Shown: one piece after another, positions 36,955 to 47,197 of the stretch
Numbering within the stretch: position 1 is the first letter of the stretch
How the letters are laid out: each line of letters starts with the position of its first letter
The notes under the pieces: generated by a model
Database searches by the model: none
The model's input: only the letters and a program-made list of their open reading frames with translations
What the model was told of the DNA's origin: nothing
Assembly: GCF_028682455.1 (NCBI RefSeq)
Contig: NZ_JANHLD010000001.1
Coordinates: 186,001 to 250,000 of the forward strand
DNA: 64,000 nucleotides
Source of the DNA: Pseudomonas putida
Lineage (GTDB): Bacteria > Pseudomonadota > Gammaproteobacteria > Pseudomonadales > Pseudomonadaceae
Direction of reading: 5' to 3'
Program-made: the position numbers and the translations under genes

Positions 36955-37695
36955 ATGAGCCTGCAAGGTAAAGTTGCACTGGTAACCGGCGCCAGCCGCG
37001 GTATTGGCCAGGCCATCGCCCTGGAGCTGGGCCGTCTGGGCGCGACCGTGATCGGTACCGCGACCTCCGCTTCGGGTGCCGAGCGCATTGCCGCCACCCT
37101 CAAGGAACACGGCATCACCGGTACCGGCATGGAGCTGAACGTGACCAGCGACGAGTCCGTCACCGCCACGCTCGCCGCGATCCAGGAGCAGTTCGGTGCA
37201 CCGACCATTCTGGTCAACAACGCCGGCATTACTCGCGACAACCTCATGCTGCGCATGAAGGACGATGAGTGGTTCGACGTCATCGACACCAACCTGAACA
37301 GCCTCTACCGTCTGTCCAAGGGCGTGTTGCGCGGCATGACCAAGGCTCGCTGGGGTCGTATCATCAGCATCGGTTCGGTGGTAGGTGCGATGGGTAACGT
37401 CGGCCAGGTCAACTACGCTGCCGCCAAGGCCGGTCTGGAAGGTTTCAGCCGTGCCCTGGCCCGTGAAGTCGGCTCCCGTGCCATCACCGTCAACTCGGTG
37501 ACCCCGGGCTTTATCGACACCGACATGACCCGCGAACTGCCGGAAGCACAGCGTGAAGCGCTGCAGACCCAGATCCCGCTGGGGCGTCTGGGCCAGGCTC
37601 AGGAAATCGCCAATGTGGTGGCTTTCCTGGCGTCCGAAGGTGCAGGTTATGTGACTGGCGCTACGATTCCGGTCAACGGCGGCATGTATATGTAA
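36955..37695 (+). CDS. fabG: 3-oxoacyl-ACP reductase
   Basis: A 246-residue short-chain dehydrogenase that reduces 3-oxoacyl-ACP with NADPH. The NADPH loop is TGASRGIGQAI, the NAG motif LVNNAGITRDN, and the catalytic triad is the Ser of SIGSVVGAMG with Tyr and Lys of YAAAKAG. The C-terminus GATIPVNGGMYM is typical. acpP follows after a 195-base gap carrying its own promoter. Confidence 0.97.
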   Translation: MSLQGKVALVTGASRGIGQAIALELGRLGATVIGTATSASGAERIAATLKEHGITGTGMELNVTSDESVTATLAAIQEQFGAPTILVNNAGITRDNLMLRMKDDEWFDVIDTNLNSLYRLSKGVLRGMTKARWGRIISIGSVVGAMGNVGQVNYAAAKAGLEGFSRALAREVGSRAITVNSVTPGFIDTDMTRELPEAQREALQTQIPLGRLGQAQEIANVVAFLASEGAGYVTGATIPVNGGMYM

Positions 37696-37811
37696 ATTCA
37701 ATGTGACGGATTGCTTCAAAAAAATGTCATACGAGCTGTCTAAAATCCGTTATAAAGCTGCAACCAGATTCTAGTCGGTTGGCAGGTGTGGTCTGGCGAG
37801 GCGAGTTGCGC

Positions 37812-37837
37812 TTGAAAAGCAGACGTCTTTCTATACA
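37812..37837 (+). promoter_or_regulatory. Probable acpP promoter
   Basis: A -10 element TATACA (37832-37837) lies 53 bases before acpP; upstream candidates for -35 (TTGCGC or TTGAAA) are not at ideal spacing. A separate promoter is expected because acpP must be made in excess over fabG. Confidence 0.45.
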
Positions 37838-37868
37838 CTTACACACCGGCCAGCTGCCTGACATATGT

Positions 37869-37890
37869 CCATTAGGAGTGAAAACAAGGT
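37869..37890 (+). promoter_or_regulatory. acpP ribosome-binding region, pairing target of RgsA
   Basis: CCATTAGGAGT then GAAAACAAGGT precede the acpP ATG. The AGGAG ribosome site lies within an 11-base stretch that is exactly complementary to the RgsA small RNA encoded at 43982-44101. Confidence 0.75.
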
Positions 37891-38127
37891 ATGAGCACCA
37901 TCGAAGAACGCGTCAAGAAAATCGTCGCCGAGCAACTGGGCGTTAAAGAAGAAGAAGTAGTGAACACTGCTTCCTTCGTCGAAGATCTGGGTGCCGATTC
38001 CCTTGACACCGTTGAGCTGGTGATGGCTCTGGAAGAGGAATTCGAGACCGAAATCCCTGACGAAGAAGCTGAGAAGATCACTACTGTTCAAGCTGCTATC
38101 GACTACGTCAACAGCCACCAGGGCTAA
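37891..38127 (+). CDS. acpP: Acyl carrier protein
   Basis: A 78-residue acidic carrier of fatty acyl chains. The phosphopantetheine serine is in [20 protein letters not shown] near residue 37. Identity with the AcpP family is unmistakable. The leader contains a match to the RgsA small RNA. A terminator-like stem follows before fabF, giving acpP a mostly separate message. Confidence 0.98.
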   Translation: MSTIEERVKKIVAEQLGVKEEEVVNTASFVEDLGADSLDTVELVMALEEEFETEIPDEEAEKITTVQAAIDYVNSHQG

Positions 38128-38156
38128 GACGTTGTAGTCGTCGCTTCTTGTCATGG

Positions 38157-38192
38157 AAAAACCGCACTGCCTTCGCCGGCGTGCGGTTTTTT
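38157..38192 (+). terminator. Terminator between acpP and fabF
   Basis: Stem AAAACCGCAC/GTGCGGTTTT followed by T-run, 30 bases past acpP. It would attenuate fabF relative to acpP. Confidence 0.9.
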
Positions 38193-38232
38193 CTTTACAA
38201 GACATGTAGTCAATGTGAATAAGGAGAGTGCT

Positions 38233-39477
38233 GTGTCGCGTAGACGCGTCGTGGTCACCGGTATGGGTATGCTGTCGCCACTGGGTACGGATGTGCCGAG
38301 CAGTTGGCAGGGCATTCTGGCTGGCCGCAGTGGCATAGGTCTGATTGAACATACGGACCTGTCTGCCTACTCCACCCGTTTTGGCGGCTCGGTAAAGGGC
38401 TTCGAGGTTGAGCAGTACCTGTCGGTCAAGGAAGCCCGCAAGCTCGATCTGTTCATTCAGTACGGCCTGGCAGCCGGTTTTCAAGCGGTGCGCAACGCCG
38501 GCCTGGAAGTTACCGATGCCAACCGCGAGCGCATTGGCGTGGCCATGGGCTCGGGTATCGGTGGCCTGACCAATATCGAAGAAACCAGTCGCACGCTGCA
38601 TGATCAAGGCCCGCGACGCATCTCGCCGTTCTTCGTGCCTGGTTCGATCATCAACATGATTTCCGGTTTCCTGTCGATCCACCTGGGTGTACAGGGACCT
38701 AACTACGCCATCGCCACCGCCTGCACCACCGGTACTCACTGTATCGGCATGGCTGCGCGCAACATCGCCTTCGGCGAGGCCGACGTGATGATCGCCGGTG
38801 GTGCGGAAATGGCGGCCTGCGGCTTGGGCATGGGTGGCTTTGGTGCCTCGCGCGCGCTGTCGACCCGCAATGACGACCCTACCCGAGCCAGTCGCCCTTG
38901 GGACAAGGGTCGAGACGGTTTCGTCCTCTCCGATGGCGCCGGCGCCCTGGTGCTTGAAGAGCTCGAGCATGCGAAGGCCCGTGGCGCGACCATCTATGCC
39001 GAGCTGGTTGGTTTTGGCATGAGCGGCGACGCCTACCACATGACCTCTCCGCCAGAAGACGGTAGCGGCGCTGCGCGTTGCATGGTCAACGCATTGCGTG
39101 ATGCCGGTCTTGATGCCGACCAGGTAAGCTACATCAACGCCCACGGTACCTCGACGCCGGCAGGCGACCTGGCCGAAGCGTCGGCGATCAAGTCGGTGTT
39201 TGGCGAGCATGCCTACAAGCTGGCGGTCAGTTCGACCAAGTCGATGACCGGGCACCTGCTCGGCGCTGCCGGCGCCGTAGAGGCGATCTTCAGTGTGCTG
39301 TCGATCAACAGCCAGGTGGCGCCGCCGACCATCAACCTCGATGAGCCGGACGAAGGTTGCGACCTGGACTTCGTGCCGCACGAGGCGCGCAACATGTCGA
39401 TCGACGTTGTGCTGTCCAACTCCTTCGGGTTTGGCGGTACCAATGGCTCGCTGGTGTTCCGCCGGTTCGCCGGCTGA
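38233..39477 (+). CDS. fabF: 3-oxoacyl-ACP synthase II
   Basis: A 414-residue condensing enzyme that elongates acyl-ACP, including the unsaturated branch. The GTG at 38233 with AAGGAG 6 bases before it is preferred over GTG 38215; it gives [18 protein letters not shown] and the usual length. The active-site cysteine is in [11 protein letters not shown], with histidines in NAHGTSTP and [11 protein letters not shown]. The pabC start overlaps its stop. Confidence 0.97.
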   Translation: MSRRRVVVTGMGMLSPLGTDVPSSWQGILAGRSGIGLIEHTDLSAYSTRFGGSVKGFEVEQYLSVKEARKLDLFIQYGLAAGFQAVRNAGLEVTDANRERIGVAMGSGIGGLTNIEETSRTLHDQGPRRISPFFVPGSIINMISGFLSIHLGVQGPNYAIATACTTGTHCIGMAARNIAFGEADVMIAGGAEMAACGLGMGGFGASRALSTRNDDPTRASRPWDKGRDGFVLSDGAGALVLEELEHAKARGATIYAELVGFGMSGDAYHMTSPPEDGSGAARCMVNALRDAGLDADQVSYINAHGTSTPAGDLAEASAIKSVFGEHAYKLAVSSTKSMTGHLLGAAGAVEAIFSVLSINSQVAPPTINLDEPDEGCDLDFVPHEARNMSIDVVLSNSFGFGGTNGSLVFRRFAG

Positions 39478-40292
39478 TGCACAGTTGGCTCGATGGCCTG
39501 CCGGCAGATGCAGTCAACCTGCAAAGCCGCGGCCTGGCCTATGGCGATGGTCTGTTCGAGACCATCGCTGTGCGGTCCGGGCGGCCATCGTTGCTCGAGT
39601 ATCATCTCGATCGCCTGGCGCTGGGATGCCAGCGCCTGGCGATCGATGCCGATCATGGCCTGATCCGCGACGAGCTGTGCCGTTACGCCGCTGCGCTGGG
39701 TGACGGCGTACTCAAGCTGATTCTGGTACGTGGCGACAGTCAGCGCGGCTATGCGCCCGCCGCTGGTGCTGCACCACGACGTATCCTGCAGGGCAGTCCT
39801 TTGCCCGCCTATCCCTCGCAGAATGCCGAGCACGGTGTTCGTCTGTTCCCCTGTGCCACGCGTCTTGCGGAACAACCCTTGCTGGCAGGGCTCAAACATC
39901 TCAATCGGCTCGAGCAGGTCCTGGCACGCTCCGAGTGGCAGGATACCGAGCACGCCGAGGGCTTGATGCGCGACACGTCGGGCAGGGTAGTCGAAGGGGT
40001 TTATAGCAACCTGTTCCTGGTCAGTAAGGGCCGGTTGCTCACGGCTGACCTGAGTCGTTGTGGCGTGGCGGGGGTCATGCGTGCCGCGCTCATTGCCCAG
40101 GCTGGTGTCGCGGGTATCCCGGTGGGGGTCGCCGATCTGTCCCTGCAGGACCTGGAGCAGGCCGATGAAGTCTTCGTCTGCAACAGTGTTTACGGTATTT
40201 GGCCCGTGCGAGCATTTGCATCGCTGAACTGGTCGCCGGGACCACTCACCCGTAAACTGCAGGCCATTGCCCGTACGTTACTGGATACCTGA
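39477..40292 (+). CDS. pabC: Aminodeoxychorismate lyase
   Basis: A 271-residue PLP enzyme of fold type IV that converts aminodeoxychorismate to 4-aminobenzoate for folate. The ATG at 39477 overlaps the fabF stop (TGATG). Conserved elements are SRGLAYGDGLFETI, the Schiff-base lysine in LAGLKHLNRLEQVLA, and GRVVEGVYSNLFLV. The fabF-pabC-mltG-tmk-holB order is that of E. coli and P. aeruginosa. Confidence 0.95.
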   Translation: MHSWLDGLPADAVNLQSRGLAYGDGLFETIAVRSGRPSLLEYHLDRLALGCQRLAIDADHGLIRDELCRYAAALGDGVLKLILVRGDSQRGYAPAAGAAPRRILQGSPLPAYPSQNAEHGVRLFPCATRLAEQPLLAGLKHLNRLEQVLARSEWQDTEHAEGLMRDTSGRVVEGVYSNLFLVSKGRLLTADLSRCGVAGVMRAALIAQAGVAGIPVGVADLSLQDLEQADEVFVCNSVYGIWPVRAFASLNWSPGPLTRKLQAIARTLLDT

Positions 40293-40295
40293 TTT

Positions 40296-41441
40296 GTGAG
40301 ACGTAAATTCTTGGTGCTGCTGGAGGCTGGATTGATCCTGGCAGGCCTGATGCTGGGTTTTTCGGCCTGGAAAGTGAACTCCGCACTCGAGCAGACCCTG
40401 CATGTTAGCCAGGAGCAACTGCTTGACGTGCCGACCGGCACCAACCCCAATCGCATGTTCTACCGCATGGAAAAAGAAGGCCTGCTGGACGATGCGTTCT
40501 GGTTGCGCCTGTACTGGCGTTTCAATATGGCCGGCGTGCCTTTGCACACGGGCGAGTACCGCATGACGCCCGGCATGACCGTGCGCGACCTGTTCGAAGT
40601 CTGGCGTCGGGGTGATGTCGTGCAATACAGCCTGACGCTGGTCGAGGGCTGGAACTTCCGCCAGGTGCGCTCGGCGCTGGCCAAGCATGAAAAGATCAAG
40701 CAGACCATCGACGGCCTAAGTGATGCCGAGGTGATGGACAAGCTTGGCCATCCTGGTGTGTTCCCTGAAGGGCGATTCTTCCCGGATACCTATCGTTTTG
40801 TTCGTGGCATGACCGATGTGGAATTCCTCCAGCAGGCATACGCTCGTCTCGAGGAGGTCCTGGCCAAGGAGTGGGCGACGCGTCCCGCCGACCTGCCGTA
40901 CCGCGATCCGTACCAGGCGCTGATCATGGCCTCGCTGGTCGAGAAAGAGACGGGGGTGCCCCAGGAGCGTGGCGAGATTGCTGGCGTATTCGTGAGGCGC
41001 ATGCGTATAGGCATGCTGTTGCAGACCGACCCGACCGTCATCTACGGCATGGGCGAGCGCTACAACGGCAAGATCACTCGTGCCGACCTGCGTGAGCCGA
41101 CGCCATACAACACTTATACCAATGCCGGGCTGCCGCCGACCCCGATCGCCATGGTCGGGCGTGAAGCCATCCATGCGGCGCTGAACCCGACCCCGGGCAC
41201 CAGCCTGTACTTCGTGGCGCGCGGCGATGGCAGCCATGTCTTCTCCGACGACCTGGACGCGCATAACTCGGCCGTTCGCGAATATCAAATCAAGCGTCGA
41301 GCCGACTATCGTTCGAGCCCGGCCCCCGAGGTTCCGGTCGATGCTCCCGTCCAGGAAGCGCCCGCCCAGGACGCGCCTGTCGATGCAGAGCAAGCGCTGC
41401 CCGAACCGCAAGCGCCGGCCAGCGAACCCACCCCGCAATGA
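40296..41441 (+). CDS. mltG: Endolytic murein transglycosylase MltG
   Basis: A 381-residue protein that cuts nascent peptidoglycan and limits chain length. The GTG start at 40296 is 3 bases after pabC. One N-terminal membrane anchor (FLVLLEAGLILAGLMLGFSA) is followed by a periplasmic LysM-like part and the YceG domain with catalytic glutamate in ASLVEKETGVPQERGEIAGV, then QTDPTVIYG and NTYTNAGLPPTPI. The last 50 residues are a Pro/Ala/Glu-rich tail absent from E. coli MltG. Confidence 0.95.
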   Translation: MRRKFLVLLEAGLILAGLMLGFSAWKVNSALEQTLHVSQEQLLDVPTGTNPNRMFYRMEKEGLLDDAFWLRLYWRFNMAGVPLHTGEYRMTPGMTVRDLFEVWRRGDVVQYSLTLVEGWNFRQVRSALAKHEKIKQTIDGLSDAEVMDKLGHPGVFPEGRFFPDTYRFVRGMTDVEFLQQAYARLEEVLAKEWATRPADLPYRDPYQALIMASLVEKETGVPQERGEIAGVFVRRMRIGMLLQTDPTVIYGMGERYNGKITRADLREPTPYNTYTNAGLPPTPIAMVGREAIHAALNPTPGTSLYFVARGDGSHVFSDDLDAHNSAVREYQIKRRADYRSSPAPEVPVDAPVQEAPAQDAPVDAEQALPEPQAPASEPTPQ

Positions 41442-41451
41442 TCAACTGTAA

Positions 41452-43072
<1,621 letters not shown>

Positions 43073-43117
43073 GCTGGGCGTTCGAATCCATTCATTTTTC
43101 AATGTCGTCGTGAAGCC

Positions 43118-43900
43118 ATGCTTGTAGATTCCCATTGTCACCTTGATCGTCTAGACCTCACCGCTCACCAGGGCTCCCTGGATCTCGCCCTCGAGGCGGC
43201 CCGGGCTCGGGGTGTCGGTCACTTTTTGTGTATCGGCGTCAGTGCCGACAACGCCAAGGCGGTCAAGGACTTGAGCGAGCGCTACAGCGACGTCGATTGT
43301 TCGGTGGGTATTCATCCGCTGGACCTGACGCCCGATGGCGCCCCACCGCTGGATTGGCTGCTCAAGGAACTCGAGCACCCGCATGTGGTGGCCATTGGTG
43401 AAACCGGGCTGGACTACCACTACGAGCCCGAAGCGGCCCAGGTGCAGCAGGATTCTTTCCGTCTTCACCTGCAAGCGGCCAAGACTACCGGTAAGCCGGT
43501 CATCATCCATACCCGGGCAGCCCGGGCCGATACCCTTGCGCTGCTGCGCGAGGCCGACTTGAGTCAGGCCGGTGTGCTGCACTGCTTCACCGAGGACTGG
43601 GACATGGCCAGGGCGGCGCTGGATCTGGGCTACTACATCTCGCTGTCTGGCATTGTCACCTTCCGCAATGCCGATGCCTTGCGTGATGTGGCCCGCCAAG
43701 TCCCGGCCGATCGCCTGCTGGTCGAGACCGATTCCCCATACCTGGCGCCAATCCCCCATCGCGGCAAGCCGAACCTGCCGGAGTACGTGCGCGAAGTGGC
43801 GGAGTTTGTCGCGATGCTGCGTGGCGAAAGTTATGAGCAACTGGCCGGGCAGACCACGGCCAACTTCAAGCGCCTGTTCCCGCTGGCACGGGTGCGCTAG
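43118..43900 (+). CDS. tatD: TatD-family metal-dependent deoxyribonuclease
   Basis: A 260-residue amidohydrolase-fold nuclease: VDSHCHLDRLD at the N-terminus gives the two metal histidines, with the metal glutamate in AIGETGLDYHY, then PVIIHTRAA, LHCFTEDW and the final aspartate in LVETDSPYLAP. This subgroup (YcfH/TatD) has 3'-5' exonuclease activity in characterised members. A REP pair follows within 1 base of the stop, then rgsA on the other strand. Confidence 0.94.
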   Translation: MLVDSHCHLDRLDLTAHQGSLDLALEAARARGVGHFLCIGVSADNAKAVKDLSERYSDVDCSVGIHPLDLTPDGAPPLDWLLKELEHPHVVAIGETGLDYHYEPEAAQVQQDSFRLHLQAAKTTGKPVIIHTRAARADTLALLREADLSQAGVLHCFTEDWDMARAALDLGYYISLSGIVTFRNADALRDVARQVPADRLLVETDSPYLAPIPHRGKPNLPEYVREVAEFVAMLRGESYEQLAGQTTANFKRLFPLARVR

Positions 43901-43967
43901 GAGCGGGCTTGCCCCGCGATGCGATGTATCAGAGGGTACGCGATCGCGGGGTAAGCCCGCTCCCACA
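43900..43967. repeat. REP palindrome pair
   Basis: GGAGCGGGCTTGCCCCGCGA and the inverted GATCGCGGGGTAAGCCCGCT flank about 20 bases directly after tatD. Confidence 0.88.
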
Positions 43968-43981
43968 GAAAAAACGCGGAC

Positions 43982-44100
43982 AAAAAAAACCCGGGTTCTG
44001 GGGGGTGAATCCGGGTTAAGACCATTAGGAGTAAAACAAAGGTACGCGGTCCCTGAGCACCTTTATCGGCGCGCCACTTGGGGGGATGCGCCGCGCCAAC
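43982..44100 (-). ncRNA. rgsA: Small regulatory RNA RgsA
   Basis: About 119 bases on the minus strand, ending in a Rho-independent terminator (AACCCGG-loop-CCGGGTT and eight T, 43982-44017). Just upstream is CAATACT (44107-44113), one base from the RpoS -10 consensus CTATACT, at the right distance for a start near 44100. In P. aeruginosa RgsA is an RpoS-dependent, Hfq-binding RNA of about 120 bases annotated beside the tatD homologue, which is the same place. The middle reads as the complement of CCATTAGGAGT-AAAACAAAGGTAC, matching the acpP leader at 37869. A 5' hairpin GGCGCGGCG/CGCGCC-type precedes it. Identity rests on position, size, promoter type and target match; a covariance search would settle it. 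Confidence 0.8.
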
Positions 44101-44190
44101 ACCTGAAGTATTGGTCAGGATTGGCGGGCTGCCAGCGCGTGTTGATCGTTTTTTAAACAGATTTGGAATACGGCCGCAGCTGCTGAGCAC

Positions 44191-45324
44191 TCATCGCTCT
44201 GCTATCTGCCTGACTATTGCCAGAGTTTCGTCGATTATCGGTTTAGGTGTGTAGAAATGCGGGGAAAATCGCACACCTAGACCGCGGGTGATGCACACCA
44301 CCTGTTCCTGCTTCAAACGTTGATAGACCTGAAGGTTATCAATCCCCTCAATGCTGAATGAAACAATGCCACCACGCCGTGCGGGATCCTGCGGGCTGTG
44401 CAGTCGCACGCCGGGAATCGCCGCCAGGCCATCGTGCAGCCAGCTCACGCGCTCGGCCAGCGCCGCAGCCACCTGATCCATACCCACTGCTTCGAGCAGC
44501 GACAGGCTCGCCTCCAGTGCGGCGGCACCGAGCATGTTCGGGCTGCCGCACTCAAAGCGCCTGGCGCTGTGTGCCGGTTCCCACGTGGTGCGGGTGTAGT
44601 CGCCCATGTGCTCGAGCATATGCCAGCCGTATTCGCTGAGCTTGAGGCTCGGGCGAATGTCGGCACGGCAATAGAACACGCCCAGTCCTTCCGGGCCGAG
44701 CATCCATTTGTGGCCATCGGCCATGGCGAAGTCGCACTGATAGGCCTGGACATCGAAGGGCAGGGCACCCAACTGCTGGATGGCATCGATACAGAACAAT
44801 ACCTGGCGTTCACGGCAACCCTGACCGAGCCGTGCCAGGTCCAGGCGCAGGCCGCTGGCGAACTGCACGGCGCTGATGGCCAGCAGTCGAACCCGTGGTC
44901 CGCAGGCAGCCAGCAGGTCGGCTTCCGGGTCCGCACCCTCGAGGCTGACCTGGACCACTTCCACGCCTTGGTTGGCCAGCGCTTCCCAGACGATGCGGTT
45001 GGAGGGGAATTCCTCGTCACTGATGACGATCTGGTCGCCAGCCTGCCAATCAAGCCCGAAAGCGACGAACGACAGCGCCTCGGAAGTGTTCTTGACCAGG
45101 GCAATGTCATCGGTCGATGGCGCGTTCGTCAGGCGCATCAATCGTTCGCGCAGGCGTTGTTCCATGTTCATCCAGTCTGGATAGTCCCTTGCGCCCAGTA
45201 AAACGTTCTCCTGGGCGAAGCGCGCAACCGCCTGACTGGCGCGTTTCGGCCAGGGTGCCACGGCTGCATGGTTCAGATAGCGAAGGCCCGGGGCTTGTTC
45301 AAACTCATCAAGAAACATAGACAT
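44191..45324 (-). CDS. Class V aminotransferase, cysteine-desulfurase-like
   Basis: A 377-residue PLP enzyme of the NifS/SufS-like class V fold. It has YLNHAAVAPWP at the substrate side, LVKNTSEALSFVA for phosphate binding, CIDAIQQLGALPFDV, and the cofactor lysine in ADGHKWMLGPEGLGVFY near residue 205. The mobile-loop active cysteine of true desulfurases is not evident: the aligned region ARRFECGSPNMLG has its only cysteine in an E-x-G context seen in many class V members. Substrate is therefore open. A second in-frame ATG at 45318 is possible. It is divergent from a TetR regulator 72 bases away that may control it. Confidence 0.8.
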   Translation of the reverse strand: MSMFLDEFEQAPGLRYLNHAAVAPWPKRASQAVARFAQENVLLGARDYPDWMNMEQRLRERLMRLTNAPSTDDIALVKNTSEALSFVAFGLDWQAGDQIVISDEEFPSNRIVWEALANQGVEVVQVSLEGADPEADLLAACGPRVRLLAISAVQFASGLRLDLARLGQGCRERQVLFCIDAIQQLGALPFDVQAYQCDFAMADGHKWMLGPEGLGVFYCRADIRPSLKLSEYGWHMLEHMGDYTRTTWEPAHSARRFECGSPNMLGAAALEASLSLLEAVGMDQVAAALAERVSWLHDGLAAIPGVRLHSPQDPARRGGIVSFSIEGIDNLQVYQRLKQEQVVCITRGLGVRFSPHFYTPKPIIDETLAIVRQIAER

Positions 45325-45396
45325 GGTTGGATGATCCGTGCATTTTGGCGCAAGTTAGGCATAATAACCGGCTTCGATTTTGATCCAGTCCTTCTT

Positions 45397-46035
45397 ATGC
45401 AGAAAGAACCTCGTAAGGTCCGTGAGTTTCGTCGCCGTGAGCAAGAGATTCTCGATACCGCGCTCAAGCTGTTTCTCGAACAGGGTGAAGACAGTGTCAC
45501 CGTCGAGATGATCGCTGATGCCGTCGGTATCGGCAAAGGCACGATCTACAAGCACTTCAAATCCAAGGCGGAAATCTACCTGCGCCTGATGCTCGACTAC
45601 GAGCGCGATTTGAACGAACTGTTGCACTCTGCCGACGTCGACCGCGACAAGGAAGCCCTGTCGCGCGCCTACTTTGAATTTCGCATGCGTGACCCGCAGC
45701 GCTACCGGTTGTTCGATCGCCTCGAAGAGAAAGTGGTCAAGGGCAACCAGGTACCCGAGATGGTCGAGGAGCTGCACAAGATCCGTGCCTCCAACTTCGA
45801 GCGCCTGACCCTGTTGATCAAGGGTCGCATCAGCGAGGGCAAGCTCGAAGACGTACCGCCTTACTTCCACTATTGCGCAGCCTGGGCCTTGGTGCATGGG
45901 GCCGTAGCGCTCTATCACTCGCCGTTCTGGAGCAATGTGCTGGAAGATCAGGAAGGGTTCTTCCAGTTCCTGATGGACATCGGCGTACGCATGGGCAACA
46001 AGCGCAAGCGCGATCCGGATGGCGCCGGCAGCTGA
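45397..46035 (+). CDS. TetR-family transcriptional regulator
   Basis: A 212-residue repressor-type protein. The start MQKEPRKVREFRRREQEIL at 45397 begins right at the DNA-binding domain, whose helix-turn-helix spans VTVEMIADAVGIGKGTIYKHFKSK at about residues 34-58. The ligand domain follows and is rich in aromatic and acidic residues. The upstream open frame to 45268 runs over the promoter of the divergent gene and is not coding. P. aeruginosa has a TetR gene close to tatD as well. Its effector and targets are unknown; autoregulation and control of the divergent aminotransferase is the simplest idea. Confidence 0.88.
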   Translation: MQKEPRKVREFRRREQEILDTALKLFLEQGEDSVTVEMIADAVGIGKGTIYKHFKSKAEIYLRLMLDYERDLNELLHSADVDRDKEALSRAYFEFRMRDPQRYRLFDRLEEKVVKGNQVPEMVEELHKIRASNFERLTLLIKGRISEGKLEDVPPYFHYCAAWALVHGAVALYHSPFWSNVLEDQEGFFQFLMDIGVRMGNKRKRDPDGAGS

Positions 46036-46100
46036 GGCATTCAGGGTGCCGATGGCGCTACTGGGATGACCCCGGCGGGAATATACTCAGGTATGAGGCT

Positions 46101-46133
46101 TGCAAAAACCTGATTTTTGAGTCAGGTTTTGCA
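46101..46133 (+). terminator. Terminator after TetR gene
   Basis: Stem GCAAAAACCTGA/TCAGGTTTTGC around TTTTTGAG, 66 bases beyond the TetR stop and before moaA; the T-run is inside the stem arm, so strength is moderate. Confidence 0.6.
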
Positions 46134-46162
46134 GGCCCGATTCATCCATGCCGGAGTCACCC

Positions 46163-47131
46163 ATGATCGTCGACCGCCAAGGCAGGCGTTTTCGCAACTT
46201 GCGCGTCAGCCTCACCGCTGCCTGCAACTATGCCTGTACTTATTGCGTACCGGACGGCAAGCGTCTGGTGGCGGCCCAGGATGAGCTGTCTGCCGAGGCC
46301 CTGGCCCGTGGTGTGGCTTACCTGATCGAGGCGGCCGGCATCGAGCGCCTGCGGGTGACCGGGGGCGAGCCGTTGGTCAGCCCCAAGCTGGAAACCTTCC
46401 TGACCTCCGTTGCCATGCTCGGCCTGGATGAAATCAGCCTGACCACCAACGGTCAGTTGCTGGCTCGCAAGCTGCCGCTGCTGCGCGCTGCCGGCATACG
46501 CCGACTCAATGTTTCCCTCGATACACTCGATCCGGATGCTTTCCGCCGTATCGCCCGTGGTGGCGACCTGGCCACGGTGCTCGATGGCATGGAGCAGGCC
46601 AGCGCGGCCGGAATGAAGATCAAGGTCAACATGGTGCCCTTGCGTGGGCAGAACTTCGATCAAGTCCTGCCGCTGCTCGAGTACTGCATGGCTCGGGGTT
46701 TCGAATTGCGTTTCATCGAGCTGATGCGCATGGGGCACCTGGCGCGCGACAGCAACGCCTTCTTGCAGCAGTTCGTCAGCCTTGAGCATCTGCTGCAATT
46801 GATCGGCGAGCGCTACGAGTACCTGCAGGCCAACGCTCCGGTGGACGCCACTGCCCTGCGCTACCAGATTCCTGGCCATGGTTTTTTTGGTGTGATCGCC
46901 AATGAGAGCGTGCCGTTCTGCCGTACCTGCTCGCGATTGCGCCTGTCGTCCACTGGCTGGCTGCATGGTTGCCTGTCGTCGAGCAACCGTCACTATGTCG
47001 GCGATCTGCTCGACAAGCCTCGCCATGAAGCCCTGCCTGCGTTGCAGGGATTGTTGCTCAAGGCTTTGGGCGACAAGCAGCCGGTGGCATTTTCCGGTGG
47101 TGCAACGGTGATGAAAATCATCGGCGGCTGA
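46163..47131 (+). CDS. moaA: GTP 3',8-cyclase MoaA
   Basis: A 322-residue radical SAM enzyme for the first step of molybdenum cofactor synthesis. ATG 46163 is favoured: GGAG lies 7 bases before it, whereas ATG 46148 has no site. The radical-SAM cluster is CNYACTYC (CxxxCxxC) near residue 20, the second iron-sulfur cluster is FCRTCSRLR with a later cysteine in LHGCLSS, and the functional C-terminal double glycine is present (KIIGG). No other moa gene is in the window. The gene stands between a TetR gene and a lipoprotein gene, so it may be a second copy of MoaA in this genome. Confidence 0.92.
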   Translation: MIVDRQGRRFRNLRVSLTAACNYACTYCVPDGKRLVAAQDELSAEALARGVAYLIEAAGIERLRVTGGEPLVSPKLETFLTSVAMLGLDEISLTTNGQLLARKLPLLRAAGIRRLNVSLDTLDPDAFRRIARGGDLATVLDGMEQASAAGMKIKVNMVPLRGQNFDQVLPLLEYCMARGFELRFIELMRMGHLARDSNAFLQQFVSLEHLLQLIGERYEYLQANAPVDATALRYQIPGHGFFGVIANESVPFCRTCSRLRLSSTGWLHGCLSSSNRHYVGDLLDKPRHEALPALQGLLLKALGDKQPVAFSGGATVMKIIGG

Positions 47132-47197
47132 GACTGGCGCAAAAGCTGCATCTGTCAGCCGTTCGCCGGTTTTCCGTCACCGGCCACTGGAGGATAG

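Noticed and set aside
43572..44156. A 194-codon plus-strand frame running from tatD through the REP and rgsA
   Set aside because: Out-of-frame shadow of tatD that reads through palindromic repeats; not coding.
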